From Candidatus Gallimonas merdae (GTDB lineage: Bacteria; Bacillota; Clostridia; Christensenellales; Borkfalkiaceae): a stretch of DNA of 55,880 bases. Below, piece after piece: positions 15,591 to 25,016 of the stretch. Under the pieces are notes generated by a model. The model saw nothing but the letters and a program-made list of their open reading frames with translations. It was not told the DNA's origin and made no database searches. Numbering within the stretch: position 1 is the stretch's first letter; each line of letters opens with the position of its first letter. The stretch lies in contig CAJFRT010000012.1 in NCBI GenBank assembly GCA_904419525.1, positions 1-55,880 on the forward strand. The letters are read 5' to 3'. Made by a program: the position numbers and the translations under genes.

Positions 15591-16109
15591 ATGCAGTTTC
15601 CCTATCGGAAAATCCTGATTTTGGGCAACGGCGGCGCCGGGAAATCGACGTTCGCCGCGGACATGGGTGCGCGGTTTTCGCTCCCCGTGGTGCATCTTGA
15701 CCGGCTGTGGTGGCTGCCCGGGTGGGTGAACCGCAGTACGGAGGAGTTCGACGCTCTTCTGGCGGATCGGCTCGCGCGGCCCGCATGGGTGATGGACGGA
15801 AATTATCACCGCACCCTGCAGCGGCGGCTCTGTGCGGCGGATGCGGCGGTCTTTCTGGATATCCCTGCGCAGATCTGCCTCGAAAGCGCATATGCGCGCG
15901 CGGAGCAATACCGGGGCAGAACGCGCCCGGATATGGCGGACGGCTGCCCCGAACGCGTCGATGAGGAGTTCGAGGCGTGGATCCGCGGCTATGAACAGAC
16001 CGTCCGCCCCGCCATGCTCTCCGCACTGGAGGAGAGCGGAAGGCCGTACTATGTTTTTTCTTCGCGCCGGGCGGCGTATGATTGGCTGGAAAGTTTTCAG
16101 GGGAATTGA
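15591..16109 (+). CDS. FlaR-type P-loop NTPase (adenylate-kinase-like)
   Basis: Small P-loop kinase-like protein of the group annotated as DNA topology modulation protein FlaR; the true substrate is not known. In 172 residues it shows Walker A GNGGAGKST (12-20), PVVHLDRLWWLPGW, WVMDGNYHRTL, AAVFLDIPAQICL and RTRPDMADGCPERVDEEF, the usual order in this group. AAGGAGG precedes the ATG. It sits directly downstream of the helicase gene, and the aspS promoter begins just after its stop. Confidence 0.85.
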   Translation: MQFPYRKILILGNGGAGKSTFAADMGARFSLPVVHLDRLWWLPGWVNRSTEEFDALLADRLARPAWVMDGNYHRTLQRRLCAADAAVFLDIPAQICLESAYARAEQYRGRTRPDMADGCPERVDEEFEAWIRGYEQTVRPAMLSALEESGRPYYVFSSRRAAYDWLESFQGN

Positions 16110-16117
16110 CAATTCCC

Positions 16118-16146
16118 TTGACTTTTTTTGATGCGGGGGATATAAT
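16118..16146 (+). promoter_or_regulatory. aspS promoter
   Basis: TTGACT (16118-16123), 17-bp spacer, TATAAT (16141-16146). No T-box leader fits between it and the gene. Confidence 0.85.
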
Positions 16147-16178
16147 CAACGGTGAATTCAACGCAAAAGGAAAAACCT

Positions 16179-17936
16179 ATGGCATACAGAACGCACAACT
16201 GCAACGAACTGAGGGAGAGCGATGCCGGCAAGCGGGTAAAGATCTGCGGCTGGCTGGATTCCAAGCGCGATAAGGGCGGGCTGCTGTTCGCCGTGATCCG
16301 CGATTTTTACGGCACGACGCAGGTCGTCGCGACGGAGGAGCCCTGTCTCACGCAGCTTCGCGAGATCCCGACCGAATCCACCCTGTCGGTGGAGGGCACC
16401 GTCGTTCTGCGCTCTGCGCCCAACGACAAACTTCCCACGGGCAGGATCGAGATCGTTCCCGAGAAGGTGGAGGTGCTCGGAAGGCGCACCACGCAGGCGC
16501 TTCCCTTCGAGGTCTCCCGTTCGACGGAGGCGGGCGAGGACGCGCGCCTGAAGTATCGCTTCCTTGACCTGAGAAATCCCGCCGTAAAAGATAAGATCGT
16601 GCTGCGCGCCGCGATCGTTGCGGAACTGCGCCGGCTGATGACGCAGGAAGGGTTCCTTGAGATCTCCACGCCCATTCTGACGAGTTCCTCGCCCGAGGGC
16701 GCGCGCGATTACATCGTGCCCAGCCGTCTGTATCCGGGCGAGTTCTATGCGCTTCCCCAGGCGCCTCAGCAGTACAAACAGCTGCTGATGTGCTCCGGCT
16801 TTGACAAATATTTTCAGATCGCGCCCTGCTTTCGCGATGAGGACGCGCGCGCCGACCGCTCTCCGGGCGAGTTTTATCAGCTCGACATCGAAATGGCGTT
16901 CGCCACGCAGGAGGACGTGTTCGCCGTACTGGAAAAGGTGCTTCCTCCCGTCTTTGCAAAGTTTTCGGGCTGGGAGGCGGACAAGCCGCCTTTCCGCAGG
17001 ATCGCCTACCGCGACGCGCTGGAAACATACGGCACGGACAAGCCCGATCTGAGGAATCCGCTCACCGTCTGCGATATCACCGACCTGATGCAGGGCTGCG
17101 GCTTTGCGGCGGTGGAGGGGAAAATCGTCAAGGCGATCGCCGTCCGGAACGCGGGCATTGCCAGAAAGCAGATCGACAAGCTCGCCGAAGAGTTCAAGGT
17201 GAAGACGGAAGGCGGGGCCATGTTCTGGTTCAGACTGGACGAGAACGGTGCGCCCGCGGGCGGCATTTCCAAGTTCGTTGCAGAGCGCGCCGATGCGCTC
17301 AGAGAACGGCTCGGCATTGCGGCGGGATCCTTTGTCGCCGTGATCGCCGAGGATAAGCGTTCGCTCGTGCAGAAGCGCGCGGGCATTCTGCGCACCATGC
17401 TGGGGACCGCGCTCGACCTGCTCGAAAAAAATGTGTACCGCTTCTGCTGGATCGTCGATTTCCCGATGTACGAGATCGGGGAGGAGTCCGGTCAGCTTGA
17501 ATTCTGCCACAACCCGTTCTCCATGCCGCAGGGCGGCATGAAGGCACTGGAAGAGCAGGATCCCCTGGAAGTGCTTGCCTATCAGTACGACATCGTGTGC
17601 AACGGCGTGGAGCTCTCTTCGGGCGCGGTCAGAAATCACGATCCCGAGATCATGGTCAAGGCGTTCTCCCTCGTGGGGCTGGGCAAGGAGGACGTGGAAA
17701 AGAAGTTCCCCGCGCTCTATCATGCGTTCGAGTACGGCGCGCCTCCGCATGCGGGCGTCGCTCCCGGCGTGGACAGAATGGTCATGCTCATTTCGGATAC
17801 CGTGAATATCCGCGAAGTCATCGCCTTCCCGATGAACGCCAAGGCGCGCGATCTTCTGATGAACGCGCCCTCGCCCGTCGAACAAAAGCAGCTTGACGAC
17901 GTGCATATCGCGATCGTGAAAGAGAAAAAGGACTGA
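16179..17936 (+). CDS. aspS: aspartate-tRNA ligase
   Basis: Class IIb aminoacyl-tRNA synthetase charging tRNA-Asp (and possibly tRNA-Asn; a Gat amidotransferase is not visible here). The 585-residue product has the N-terminal OB anticodon-binding fold (about 1-110, with VKICGWLDSKRDKGGLLFAV), catalytic motifs such as LPQAPQQYKQLLMCSGFDKY and FRDEDARADR, the bacterial GAD insertion (about 290-420), and motif 3 GVAPGVDRMVML near the end. The ATG at 16179 is preceded by AAAAGGA; a GTG at 16152 in the same frame would lie on the transcription start and is less likely. Monocistronic, with terminator. Confidence 0.96.
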   Translation: MAYRTHNCNELRESDAGKRVKICGWLDSKRDKGGLLFAVIRDFYGTTQVVATEEPCLTQLREIPTESTLSVEGTVVLRSAPNDKLPTGRIEIVPEKVEVLGRRTTQALPFEVSRSTEAGEDARLKYRFLDLRNPAVKDKIVLRAAIVAELRRLMTQEGFLEISTPILTSSSPEGARDYIVPSRLYPGEFYALPQAPQQYKQLLMCSGFDKYFQIAPCFRDEDARADRSPGEFYQLDIEMAFATQEDVFAVLEKVLPPVFAKFSGWEADKPPFRRIAYRDALETYGTDKPDLRNPLTVCDITDLMQGCGFAAVEGKIVKAIAVRNAGIARKQIDKLAEEFKVKTEGGAMFWFRLDENGAPAGGISKFVAERADALRERLGIAAGSFVAVIAEDKRSLVQKRAGILRTMLGTALDLLEKNVYRFCWIVDFPMYEIGEESGQLEFCHNPFSMPQGGMKALEEQDPLEVLAYQYDIVCNGVELSSGAVRNHDPEIMVKAFSLVGLGKEDVEKKFPALYHAFEYGAPPHAGVAPGVDRMVMLISDTVNIREVIAFPMNAKARDLLMNAPSPVEQKQLDDVHIAIVKEKKD

Positions 17937-17944
17937 TTGCCAGG

Positions 17945-17976
17945 CCGCACGGCACATTCTTGCCGTGCGGTTTTCC
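17945..17976 (+). terminator. aspS terminator
   Basis: 10-bp stem CCGCACGGCA/TGCCGTGCGG (17945-17954 with 17961-17970), six-base loop, then TTTT. Confidence 0.85.
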
Positions 17977-18045
17977 TTAAGCAGCGCTTATGGATCGTAT
18001 CATGAACGCGAAATTCCGAAAGCGGGCAAAAGGGCGGGCAAATGA

Positions 18046-18074
18046 TTGACTTGCCGCCCGAAAAATCATATAAT
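18046..18074 (+). promoter_or_regulatory. glnA promoter
   Basis: TTGACT (18046-18051), 17-bp spacer, TATAAT (18069-18074). Confidence 0.85.
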
Positions 18075-18134
18075 TGTAGCGTCAAAGGGCATCGGCCCGC
18101 TATGTTCCGATTTCAAAACCAAGGAGAGAGATAC

Positions 18135-20213
18135 ATGAAGGTCACAGAGCTGTTCGGCAGCAACGTCTTTACCGACGAGGTGATGAAGAATTCACTGCCG
18201 AGAGAGGTCTACAAGTCCCTGCGCAAGACGATCGATGAAGGGGAGCCTCTCGATTCGTCCATTGCGGGCGCGGTCGCGAATGCGATGAAGGATTGGGCGG
18301 TCTCCAAGGGGGCCACGCACTACACGCACTGGTTCCAGCCGCTCACCAATCTGACCGCTTCCAAACATGACAGCTTTATTGAGCCTTCGGGCGATAAGGT
18401 CATCATGCAGCTCACGGGCAAAAACCTGATCGTGGGTGAACCGGACGCCTCCAGCTTTCCTTCGGGCGGATCGCGCATGACGAGCGCGGCGCGCGGATAT
18501 ACTGCGTGGGATCCCACTTCTCCCGCCTTTGTCAAGGAGGGAACGCTCTACATTCCCACCGTCTTTGTCTCCTATACGGGGGAGACGCTCGATAAAAAGG
18601 CGCCTCTTCTCAAATCCATGACCGCGCTCGACGCGCAGGCAAAACGGCTTCTGAAACTGTTCGGCATCGGCTGCCGCAAAGTTTCCACCACGGTGGGGCC
18701 CGAACAGGAATATTTCCTGGTCGACGAAGACGTGTACAACCAGCGCAAGGACCTCATTCTGACGGGACGCACGCTGTTCGGCGCGGCGCCTTCGCGCGGG
18801 CAGGAGCTGGAAGACCATTATTTCGGCGTCCTCAAGACCCGGATCTCCGATTTCATGCGCGATCTCGACGAAACGCTCTGGTCGTACGGGATCTTTGCAA
18901 AGACCAAACACAACGAGGTCGCTCCCGCACAGCACGAGCTCGCGCCCGTCTTTACGACGACCAATGTTGCCGTGGACGACAACCAGCTCACCATGGAGCT
19001 GATGAAAAAAGTTGCCCGGAAACACCACATGGTGTGCCTTTTGCACGAAAAGCCCTTTGAGGGCGTGAACGGTTCGGGAAAGCACAACAACTGGTCCTTG
19101 TCCACCGATACGGGGCTCAATCTGCTGGATCCCGGCGAAAACCCCGAAAAGAATACGCTGTTCATGCTCGTGCTTGCCTGCGTCATCGAGGCTGTGGATA
19201 CCTATCAGGGCATTCTGCGCGCGTCCGTCGCTTCGGCGGGGAACGATCACCGTCTGGGCGCGAACGAGGCGCCTCCCGCGATCATTTCGGTCTATCTCGG
19301 CGATCAGCTCGGAGCATTGGTGGACAGCATCGTTCTGGGGCGCGAATATGTGCCGAAGAAGGCCGTTCCCGGCTCCATCGGCGTGCCCGAATCGCCCATT
19401 TTCCCCATCGACACGACGGACAGAAACCGCACGTCGCCCTTTGCCTTCACGGGCAACAAATTCGAGTTCCGCATGCTCGGTTCGCAGGCCTCCGTCGCAG
19501 ATCCGAACATCGTGCTCAACACCATCGTTGCGGAGACGTTCTCCGAGGCGGTCGACGCGCTCTCCGGCGCGCAGGATTTTGAGGCGGCCTGCCGGAAGTA
19601 CACGAAAAAGCTGCTGAAAGACCATTACCGCATCATCTTCAACTACAACGGCTACGGCCCCGACTGGGAGCCGGAGGCGGAGCGCAGGGGACTGCTCAAT
19701 AACAAGACGACCGCAGACGCCGTTCCCGAATACTTCAAGCGCGAGAACATCGACGTCTTTGTCCGTCAGGGCGTCTATACGGAAAAAGAAGTCATCGCCC
19801 GTGCGAACATCTCGCTGGAAAATTACATCAAGACGATCAACATCGAGGCGCTGACCATGCTCGAAATGGGCAAACAGGACATCTATCCCGCCGTCAACGG
19901 ATATATTGCGGAGCTGTGCTCCGTGATCGCTGCCAAACGCGCGGTCTCCGAAAAACTTGCGTGCGGCGCGGACGAGACGCTTGCGGAAAAGCTCTCCACC
20001 ATGAATGAGGCCTTTGCCGCCGCCATGAAGAAACTGGAAAAAGATCTGTCCGAAATGCCTGCGGGGGAGGGGCCCGCTTCGCAGAAGATGGCCCACGTCG
20101 TTGTGCCCGACATGGAGGCGGTGCGCGCCCTTGCGGACAGCATGGAAAAGCTCTGCTCCTCCGATTATTGGCCTTATCCCACTTACACCGATCTTCTTTA
20201 CAGCATCCGCTGA
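18135..20213 (+). CDS. glnN: glutamine synthetase type III
   Basis: ATP-dependent synthesis of glutamine from glutamate and ammonia. At 692 residues it is the long GSIII form rather than GSI (about 450). Visible signatures are the N-terminal FGSNVFTDEVM, FPSGGSRMTSAARGYTAWDP, the catalytic GPEQEYFLVD, NGSGKHNNWS, GNDHRLGANEAPPAIIS and NRTSPFAFTGNKFEFR. The start is the ATG at 18135 with AAGGAGAG upstream; the same frame stays open upstream, past the promoter, and should not be used. A single-gene transcript with its own promoter and terminator; no PII or GlnR gene is nearby. Confidence 0.96.
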   Translation: MKVTELFGSNVFTDEVMKNSLPREVYKSLRKTIDEGEPLDSSIAGAVANAMKDWAVSKGATHYTHWFQPLTNLTASKHDSFIEPSGDKVIMQLTGKNLIVGEPDASSFPSGGSRMTSAARGYTAWDPTSPAFVKEGTLYIPTVFVSYTGETLDKKAPLLKSMTALDAQAKRLLKLFGIGCRKVSTTVGPEQEYFLVDEDVYNQRKDLILTGRTLFGAAPSRGQELEDHYFGVLKTRISDFMRDLDETLWSYGIFAKTKHNEVAPAQHELAPVFTTTNVAVDDNQLTMELMKKVARKHHMVCLLHEKPFEGVNGSGKHNNWSLSTDTGLNLLDPGENPEKNTLFMLVLACVIEAVDTYQGILRASVASAGNDHRLGANEAPPAIISVYLGDQLGALVDSIVLGREYVPKKAVPGSIGVPESPIFPIDTTDRNRTSPFAFTGNKFEFRMLGSQASVADPNIVLNTIVAETFSEAVDALSGAQDFEAACRKYTKKLLKDHYRIIFNYNGYGPDWEPEAERRGLLNNKTTADAVPEYFKRENIDVFVRQGVYTEKEVIARANISLENYIKTINIEALTMLEMGKQDIYPAVNGYIAELCSVIAAKRAVSEKLACGADETLAEKLSTMNEAFAAAMKKLEKDLSEMPAGEGPASQKMAHVVVPDMEAVRALADSMEKLCSSDYWPYPTYTDLLYSIR

Positions 20214-20228
20214 TCAAAGACGAGAAGA

Positions 20229-20255
20229 AAAGCGCGGCACATGCCGCGCTTTTTG
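20229..20255 (+). terminator. glnN terminator
   Basis: AGCGCGGC/GCCGCGCT (20231-20238 with 20243-20250), loop ACAT, then four T. Confidence 0.82.
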
Positions 20256-20376
20256 CATTTTGGCCGTTTTGCCATGTCCTGCGCGCCAACAGGCGCGAAT
20301 TGGGGGTATTTCCGGAACAATACGCCGTCCGGACATGATTTCCGGCGTGTTTCCGCCTGATTCCCGGCCGAAAATC

Positions 20377-20405
20377 TTGACAAAACCGGCAAAAGGTTGT
20401 ATGCT
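20377..20405 (+). promoter_or_regulatory. promoter of the dut operon
   Basis: TTGACA (20377-20382), 17-bp spacer, TATGCT (20400-20405), about 19 bases ahead of the dut ATG. Confidence 0.78.
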
Positions 20406-20423
20406 CTTTTCAAGGAGTTTTTC

Positions 20424-20855
20424 ATGAAAGTCAACGTAAAAAAACTGGACGAAAACGCGAAACTTCCCGTCTACGGTTCGCCCTGCGCGGCGGGTGCGGA
20501 TCTGTATGCGAGCGCGGGTGCTGATATCCCTGCGGGCGGGACGGCGTTCGTGCATACGGGCATCGCCGTGGAGCTCCCCGCGGGAACGGTGGGGCTCGTC
20601 TATGCAAGGAGCGGCCTTGCCTGCAAGCAGGATCTTGCGCCCGCCAACAAGGTGGGGGTCATTGACTGCGACTACCGCGGCGAGATCATGGTCGCCCTGC
20701 ACAATCACGGGACGGCGGCGCGCAGGGTGGAAGCGGGGGACCGCATTGCCCAGCTCGTGATCGCGCCCTATTACACGGCGGAATTTTCGGAGGCGGAGGA
20801 GCTTTCGGAGACCGTGCGCGGGGTCGGCGGATTCGGCTCGACGGGGGCAAAATAA
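20424..20855 (+). CDS. dut: dUTP diphosphatase
   Basis: Trimeric dUTPase: hydrolyses dUTP to dUMP and PPi, keeping uracil out of DNA and feeding dTMP synthesis. All five family motifs are in the 143 residues: AAGADLYAS, YARSGLACK, GVIDCDYRGEI (catalytic Asp), RIAQLV and the C-terminal RGVGGFGSTG that closes over the site. The ATG at 20424 has AAGGAG 7 bases upstream; an in-frame upstream ATG at 20397 lies inside the promoter. The TAA stop overlaps the trmB ATG by one base. Confidence 0.96.
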   Translation: MKVNVKKLDENAKLPVYGSPCAAGADLYASAGADIPAGGTAFVHTGIAVELPAGTVGLVYARSGLACKQDLAPANKVGVIDCDYRGEIMVALHNHGTAARRVEAGDRIAQLVIAPYYTAEFSEAEELSETVRGVGGFGSTGAK

Positions 20856-21547
20856 TGCGGATGCGCAGAAAGCGCAATCTGGAGCCGCGCATGGAGGCAT
20901 GCGCGGCGATTCTTGTTGCGCGCGGAAAGCCCTGCAAAAATCTCAAGGAAGCGGCCGAAAATTACCGCGCCCTGATCGATTATTCCGCCCTGTTCGGGCG
21001 GGACGCCCCTGTCGAACTGGAGATCGGCTGCGGGAACGGCGCGTTCATCGCCGAACTTGCAAAGCGCCGCCCGGAGTGCGATTTCCTTGCGGTGGAGGTA
21101 TGCACCAATGTGGTGCTCACGGCAATGGAGCACGTTCAGCGCGAAGGGATCCCGAACGTCCGCTTTCTCAACATTGCGGCGGAGATCCTGCCGTGCTATA
21201 TCCCGGAGAAGAGCATCGGGCGCATCTATCTCAACTTCTCCACGCCGCTGCCCGAGGCGGGCAGGGAAAAACAGCGCCTGACCTCCGATCGCTTTCTGGC
21301 CATCTACAAAAGACTGCTGCGGCCGGGCGGGGAGATCGTGCAAAAGACGGACAGCGCGCCCTTCTTCGATTATTCGCTGCGGAAATTCCGCGAAAACGGA
21401 TTTGAAGTGAAGGAGATCACGCGCGATCTGCATCACAGCGAATATGCGGAGGGAAATATCGTCACGGAGTACGAGGCGAATTTTTCCGCCAAGGGAATTC
21501 CCATCTGCCGCGCGGTGGCGGTACTCGGTCAGGAGGATAAGAAATGA
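20855..21547 (+). CDS. trmB: TrmB-like tRNA (guanine-N7)-methyltransferase
   Basis: SAM-dependent methyltransferase expected to make m7G46 in tRNA. The 230-residue protein has the SAM site LEIGCGNGAF (about 54-63), the acidic turn AVEV after it, and a good C-terminal block NIVTEYEANFSAKGIPICR. The conserved catalytic segment, normally FSDPWPKKRH, reads FSTPLPEAGRE here, losing the Asp and Trp. Activity on the standard substrate is therefore uncertain. The start overlaps dut by one base and the end overlaps the alcohol dehydrogenase start (ATGA), so the three genes form a coupled operon. Confidence 0.85.
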   Translation: MRMRRKRNLEPRMEACAAILVARGKPCKNLKEAAENYRALIDYSALFGRDAPVELEIGCGNGAFIAELAKRRPECDFLAVEVCTNVVLTAMEHVQREGIPNVRFLNIAAEILPCYIPEKSIGRIYLNFSTPLPEAGREKQRLTSDRFLAIYKRLLRPGGEIVQKTDSAPFFDYSLRKFRENGFEVKEITRDLHHSEYAEGNIVTEYEANFSAKGIPICRAVAVLGQEDKK

Positions 21548-22650
21548 ACGCATTTGCCTATTACATGCCGACGGAGGTTTTCTTCGGACGGGACTGCGTC
21601 ATACAACAGGGCGCGCGGCTGAAGGAGCTCGGCTCTCACGCGCTCATCGTCACGGGCAGGAGCTCTGCCAAAAACGGCGCGCTCGGCGATGTGCTTGCCG
21701 CGCTGGAAGCGAACGGCCAGACGGCAACGGTGTTCGACCGCGTGATGCCCAACCCGACCGTCGCATGCGTGCGGGAAGGGGTCGCCCTGCTGCGGGCGGC
21801 GGGTGCGGATTTCATCGTTGCGGCCGGGGGCGGTTCGCCCATGGACGCGGCAAAGGCGATCGCGACGCTTGCGGTGCAGGATCGCCCGGACGGGGAGATC
21901 TTTGCGGGCGGCTATGCGGCGGAGGCGCTTCCCATGGCGCACATTCCGACCACGGCCGGAACGGGCAGCGAGGTCACGCCCTACGCCATTCTGACCAACG
22001 ACGAAAAACAGACCAAGACGAGCATCACAAGCCCCGCAATGTTTCCGCGCCTCGCCTTTCTGGACGGAAAATATATGGAGCATCTTCCCGTCGCTTCCAC
22101 GGTTAACACGGCGCTGGACGCGTTTTCCCATGCGGTCGAAGGCATGCTCTCCCGCAGGGCGACGCCCGTATCCGATGCGCTCGCCATGGAGAGCCTGCGC
22201 GTTCTGTATCCGCTCCTTTCGCGGACGGCGGGAGCGCTCACGCTCGCGGAACGGGACGGCCTGCTGTACGGTTCCATGCTGGCGGGCATGACGATCGCCC
22301 AGTCGGGCACGACCGCCGTGCACGGCATGGGATACTACCTCACCTACTTTTACAACATCGATCACGGTCGGGCGAACGGCCTGCTGCTTCCTGGTGCGCT
22401 CAGGCTGTGCGAAAAGAAGGGGGTGGACGCCCTCGGACGCATTCTCTCGGCCTGCGGCGATACGCTTGACGGCGTCTGCTCCGTCCTGGATACGCTGCTC
22501 GGCAAACGGGAGGACATTCCCGCAGAACGGCTCGCCGATTTCGCCCGTCGCGCCATGGGCAACAAGAATATCAGAAAGTCGGCGTATGAGCCGACCGAAG
22601 AGGAAGTGCTCGGCATTTACATGGGTGCGTTTCCCGGGCAGAAGTCGTAA
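21544..22650 (+). CDS. iron-containing alcohol dehydrogenase family protein
   Basis: Group III (Fe) alcohol dehydrogenase, NAD(P)-dependent; substrate not predictable. The 368-residue length fits. Cofactor and metal signatures are GGGSPMDAAKAI (about 99-110), TTAGTGSEVTPYA, LDAFSHAVEG (Asp and His ligands), and HGMGYYLTYFYNIDHGRANG with two more His ligands. CAGGAGG precedes the ATG, which overlaps the trmB stop. Its position behind dut and trmB gives no functional clue. There is no clear terminator before the next promoter. Confidence 0.93.
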   Translation: MNAFAYYMPTEVFFGRDCVIQQGARLKELGSHALIVTGRSSAKNGALGDVLAALEANGQTATVFDRVMPNPTVACVREGVALLRAAGADFIVAAGGGSPMDAAKAIATLAVQDRPDGEIFAGGYAAEALPMAHIPTTAGTGSEVTPYAILTNDEKQTKTSITSPAMFPRLAFLDGKYMEHLPVASTVNTALDAFSHAVEGMLSRRATPVSDALAMESLRVLYPLLSRTAGALTLAERDGLLYGSMLAGMTIAQSGTTAVHGMGYYLTYFYNIDHGRANGLLLPGALRLCEKKGVDALGRILSACGDTLDGVCSVLDTLLGKREDIPAERLADFARRAMGNKNIRKSAYEPTEEEVLGIYMGAFPGQKS

Positions 22651-22655
22651 AGCGG

Positions 22656-22684
22656 TTGACAGCATGTGTGAAATCATGTATAAT
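22656..22684 (+). promoter_or_regulatory. promoter of the glycosyltransferase/ABC operon
   Basis: Consensus TTGACA (22656-22661), 17-bp spacer, TATAAT (22679-22684). Confidence 0.88.
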
Positions 22685-22726
22685 TCGGAAAAGAAGTGCA
22701 TCGGCACAAGAAAGTGAGGGGAATGT

Positions 22727-24061
22727 ATGTGGCATGAGATCCTGTTCCGTATATTGAGCATTATCAATTACGTTGTGCTCATCATCATTGCGATCCCTCT
22801 GCTTCTGCAGATCTTTTACGTGCTCTTTTCCTTTGTCAAAAAGAAGACGTGGAAGGAGAGCGCAGTCAAGGGGCGGGTCGCTTATCTCATTCCCGCACAC
22901 AATGAAGAGGACGTGATCTACGACACGGTGAAAAGCCTGATCGACGGACAGAAGTACCCCCGCGAAAAGTTCGATGTCTTCGTCGTGGCGCACAACTGCA
23001 CGGACAGGACGGCGGAACTCGCCGAACGGGCGGGGGCAAAGGTACTTGTCCTCGACGATCCCGATCCCGCACACCGCATGGCCCTCTATCCCATGAAGCA
23101 CGGCGTCGATCACATCATGGCGCTGAGCGGGGAACAGGCATATGACTTCATTCTCCGGATCGATGCGGACAACCATGTCAATCCGGAGTTCACATTGCTC
23201 ATGAACGACGCCTATCAGTCGGGCGTGGACTTTGCCCGCTCCTATGAGGGCGCGCTCAACGGAACGCAGAATTTTTACACCAAGGCGTGCGCGCTCTTTT
23301 ATGCCTTCGATTCCAGGTTCGGCAGCCGCGTGCGGGAGCGCATGGGCGTTTCCGCGCATATCAACGGGTCCGGCTCGATGATGAGCCTCAGGATGCTGAA
23401 AGAATGCGGCGGCTACGACTGCAAGACCATTTCGGAAGATGCGGAGTTCAACTTCAACCGCATGCTGGAGGGCCGGAAGGGGCACTATGTGGAGGACGCC
23501 GTCGCCTATGAGGATATGCCTTCCTCGTTCCGGGTGACGCTCAGCCGCAACAAGCGCATCGGCTCGGGCAGCATGGAACTGCTTAAAGGACAGCTCCTGA
23601 AGATGTTCGGGAAGTTTTTCACGACGGGGAACTTTTCCTACCTTGAAATGTTCCTGACGTATATCTTCAACTTTCTTGCGATCCTCATCTCGATCTGGGT
23701 GCCGCTGTACTATATCTATCACTTTACGTACACGGCTCTTGTCGTGAACGGCACGATCGCCGTCACGTGGATGTCGGTCGGTTATTATTCGGATATGCTG
23801 TGGAACACGCTCTGGAGCGCGGTCGGCATCGTGGGCGGGCTGTTCGTTCTGTTCGGGTTCGGGCAGGCGGCCATTCTGGCCATTGTCGACTACAAAAAAC
23901 TCGGTGCAAAAAAACGCCGCGAACTGATCTCCGCAGTGCTGTTGTTCCCGGTGTTTCTTGTTTTGTATGCGGTGACGTTGTGCATCGGCGCAATGTCCAA
24001 ACCGAGCTGGGGAAAGACTACCCGCAACGCGCCGCCTCCGCAGGCGGCGGAAGGAGAATGA
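22727..24061 (+). CDS. membrane glycosyltransferase family 2
   Basis: Processive-type GT2 enzyme. The 444-residue product begins with a membrane segment (about 5-38), followed by a GT-A domain: VAYLIPAHNEEDVIYDT (nucleotide binding), FVVAHNCTDRTAELA, the DxD-like RIDADNHVNP, and a GSGSMMSLRM/SEDAEF acceptor region. Then come two or three C-terminal membrane segments. This layout suggests synthesis or export-coupled extension of a surface glycan at the membrane; donor and acceptor are unknown. GAGGGG precedes the ATG. The ABC-2 transporter genes follow 10 bases after the stop, so a shared role in exporting a surface polymer is possible. Confidence 0.88.
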   Translation: MWHEILFRILSIINYVVLIIIAIPLLLQIFYVLFSFVKKKTWKESAVKGRVAYLIPAHNEEDVIYDTVKSLIDGQKYPREKFDVFVVAHNCTDRTAELAERAGAKVLVLDDPDPAHRMALYPMKHGVDHIMALSGEQAYDFILRIDADNHVNPEFTLLMNDAYQSGVDFARSYEGALNGTQNFYTKACALFYAFDSRFGSRVRERMGVSAHINGSGSMMSLRMLKECGGYDCKTISEDAEFNFNRMLEGRKGHYVEDAVAYEDMPSSFRVTLSRNKRIGSGSMELLKGQLLKMFGKFFTTGNFSYLEMFLTYIFNFLAILISIWVPLYYIYHFTYTALVVNGTIAVTWMSVGYYSDMLWNTLWSAVGIVGGLFVLFGFGQAAILAIVDYKKLGAKKRRELISAVLLFPVFLVLYAVTLCIGAMSKPSWGKTTRNAPPPQAAEGE

Positions 24062-24071
24062 TGCTGTTTTT

Positions 24072-25016
24072 ATGGAATATTCGGTCACGGTAGAACATCT
24101 TTCCAAATCCTACGGCGACGTGAAAGCAGTCAACGACATTTCATTTACCGTCAAAAAGGGTTCGCTCTTTGCCTTTCTCGGCATCAACGGCGCGGGAAAG
24201 AGCACGACGATCAACATCATCTGTTCCATTCTGAAAAAAGATGCGGGCAGGGTGACCGTGTGCGGACACGATCTCGACACGCAGGCAGAGCAGATCAAAC
24301 AGGAGATCGGCATCGTCTTTCAGTCGAGCGTTCTGGACAAACAGCTCACGGTCTGGGAAAATCTCGATGTGCGCGCATCCTTTTACGGGCTGTCGCATGC
24401 CGAAAAAAAGCGAAACGTGGAAGAGATCATCGAACTTCTGTCGTTGCAGTCCATTCTGAAGCGGCCCGTCGGAAACCTGTCCGGCGGACAGCAGCGGCGG
24501 GTGGATATCGCGCGCGCCATGGTGCATCGCCCGCGGCTTCTGATGCTGGACGAACCGTCCACGGGGCTCGATCCCAAGACCCGTCTCACCGTCTGGTCGC
24601 TCATTGACAATATCCGCATGGAAACGGGCATGACGGTGTTCCTCACCACCCATTATCTGGAGGAGGCGGAAAAGGCGGGCTATGTCGTGATCATGGACAA
24701 GGGATCCATCATTGCGGAGGGCACGCCCAACGAGCTGAAAAACAGGTACTCCTATGACAGCCTTCTGAGCTACATGAAGCGCAGCGAGGCATTTGAGACA
24801 GCGCTGATGCGCGGGGGATATTCGTATACGTACGATCCCGTCAAAAAGGCATATCGCATCGTGGTGGAAAACAGCGACAGCGCAAAGCGGCTGATGCGTG
24901 AATTCGACGAATATACCGCGGACGTGGAGATCATCAAGGGGACCATGGACGACGTATTCCTGAATGTGACCGGCCGCAATATCGTACAGACGGGGGAGGA
25001 GCACGATGCAAAGTAA
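24072..25016 (+). CDS. ABC-2 transporter ATP-binding protein
   Basis: Cytosolic ATPase subunit pairing with the permease encoded immediately downstream. The 314-residue product has Walker A GINGAGKSTT (about 36-45), Q-loop VFQSS, signature NLSGGQQRRVDIARA (about 136), Walker B LLMLDEPSTGLDP, and the H-loop TTHYLEEAE. A C-terminal domain of about 90 residues follows, as in DrrA-type proteins. Its last 11 bases overlap the permease start. Substrate unknown; drug, lipid and polymer exporters all use this arrangement. Confidence 0.94.
   Translation: MEYSVTVEHLSKSYGDVKAVNDISFTVKKGSLFAFLGINGAGKSTTINIICSILKKDAGRVTVCGHDLDTQAEQIKQEIGIVFQSSVLDKQLTVWENLDVRASFYGLSHAEKKRNVEEIIELLSLQSILKRPVGNLSGGQQRRVDIARAMVHRPRLLMLDEPSTGLDPKTRLTVWSLIDNIRMETGMTVFLTTHYLEEAEKAGYVVIMDKGSIIAEGTPNELKNRYSYDSLLSYMKRSEAFETALMRGGYSYTYDPVKKAYRIVVENSDSAKRLMREFDEYTADVEIIKGTMDDVFLNVTGRNIVQTGEEHDAK

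Noticed and set aside
16108..16178. T-box leader ahead of aspS
   Set aside because: The leader from the predicted start is about 25 bases, too short for a T-box, and no T-box sequence is present.
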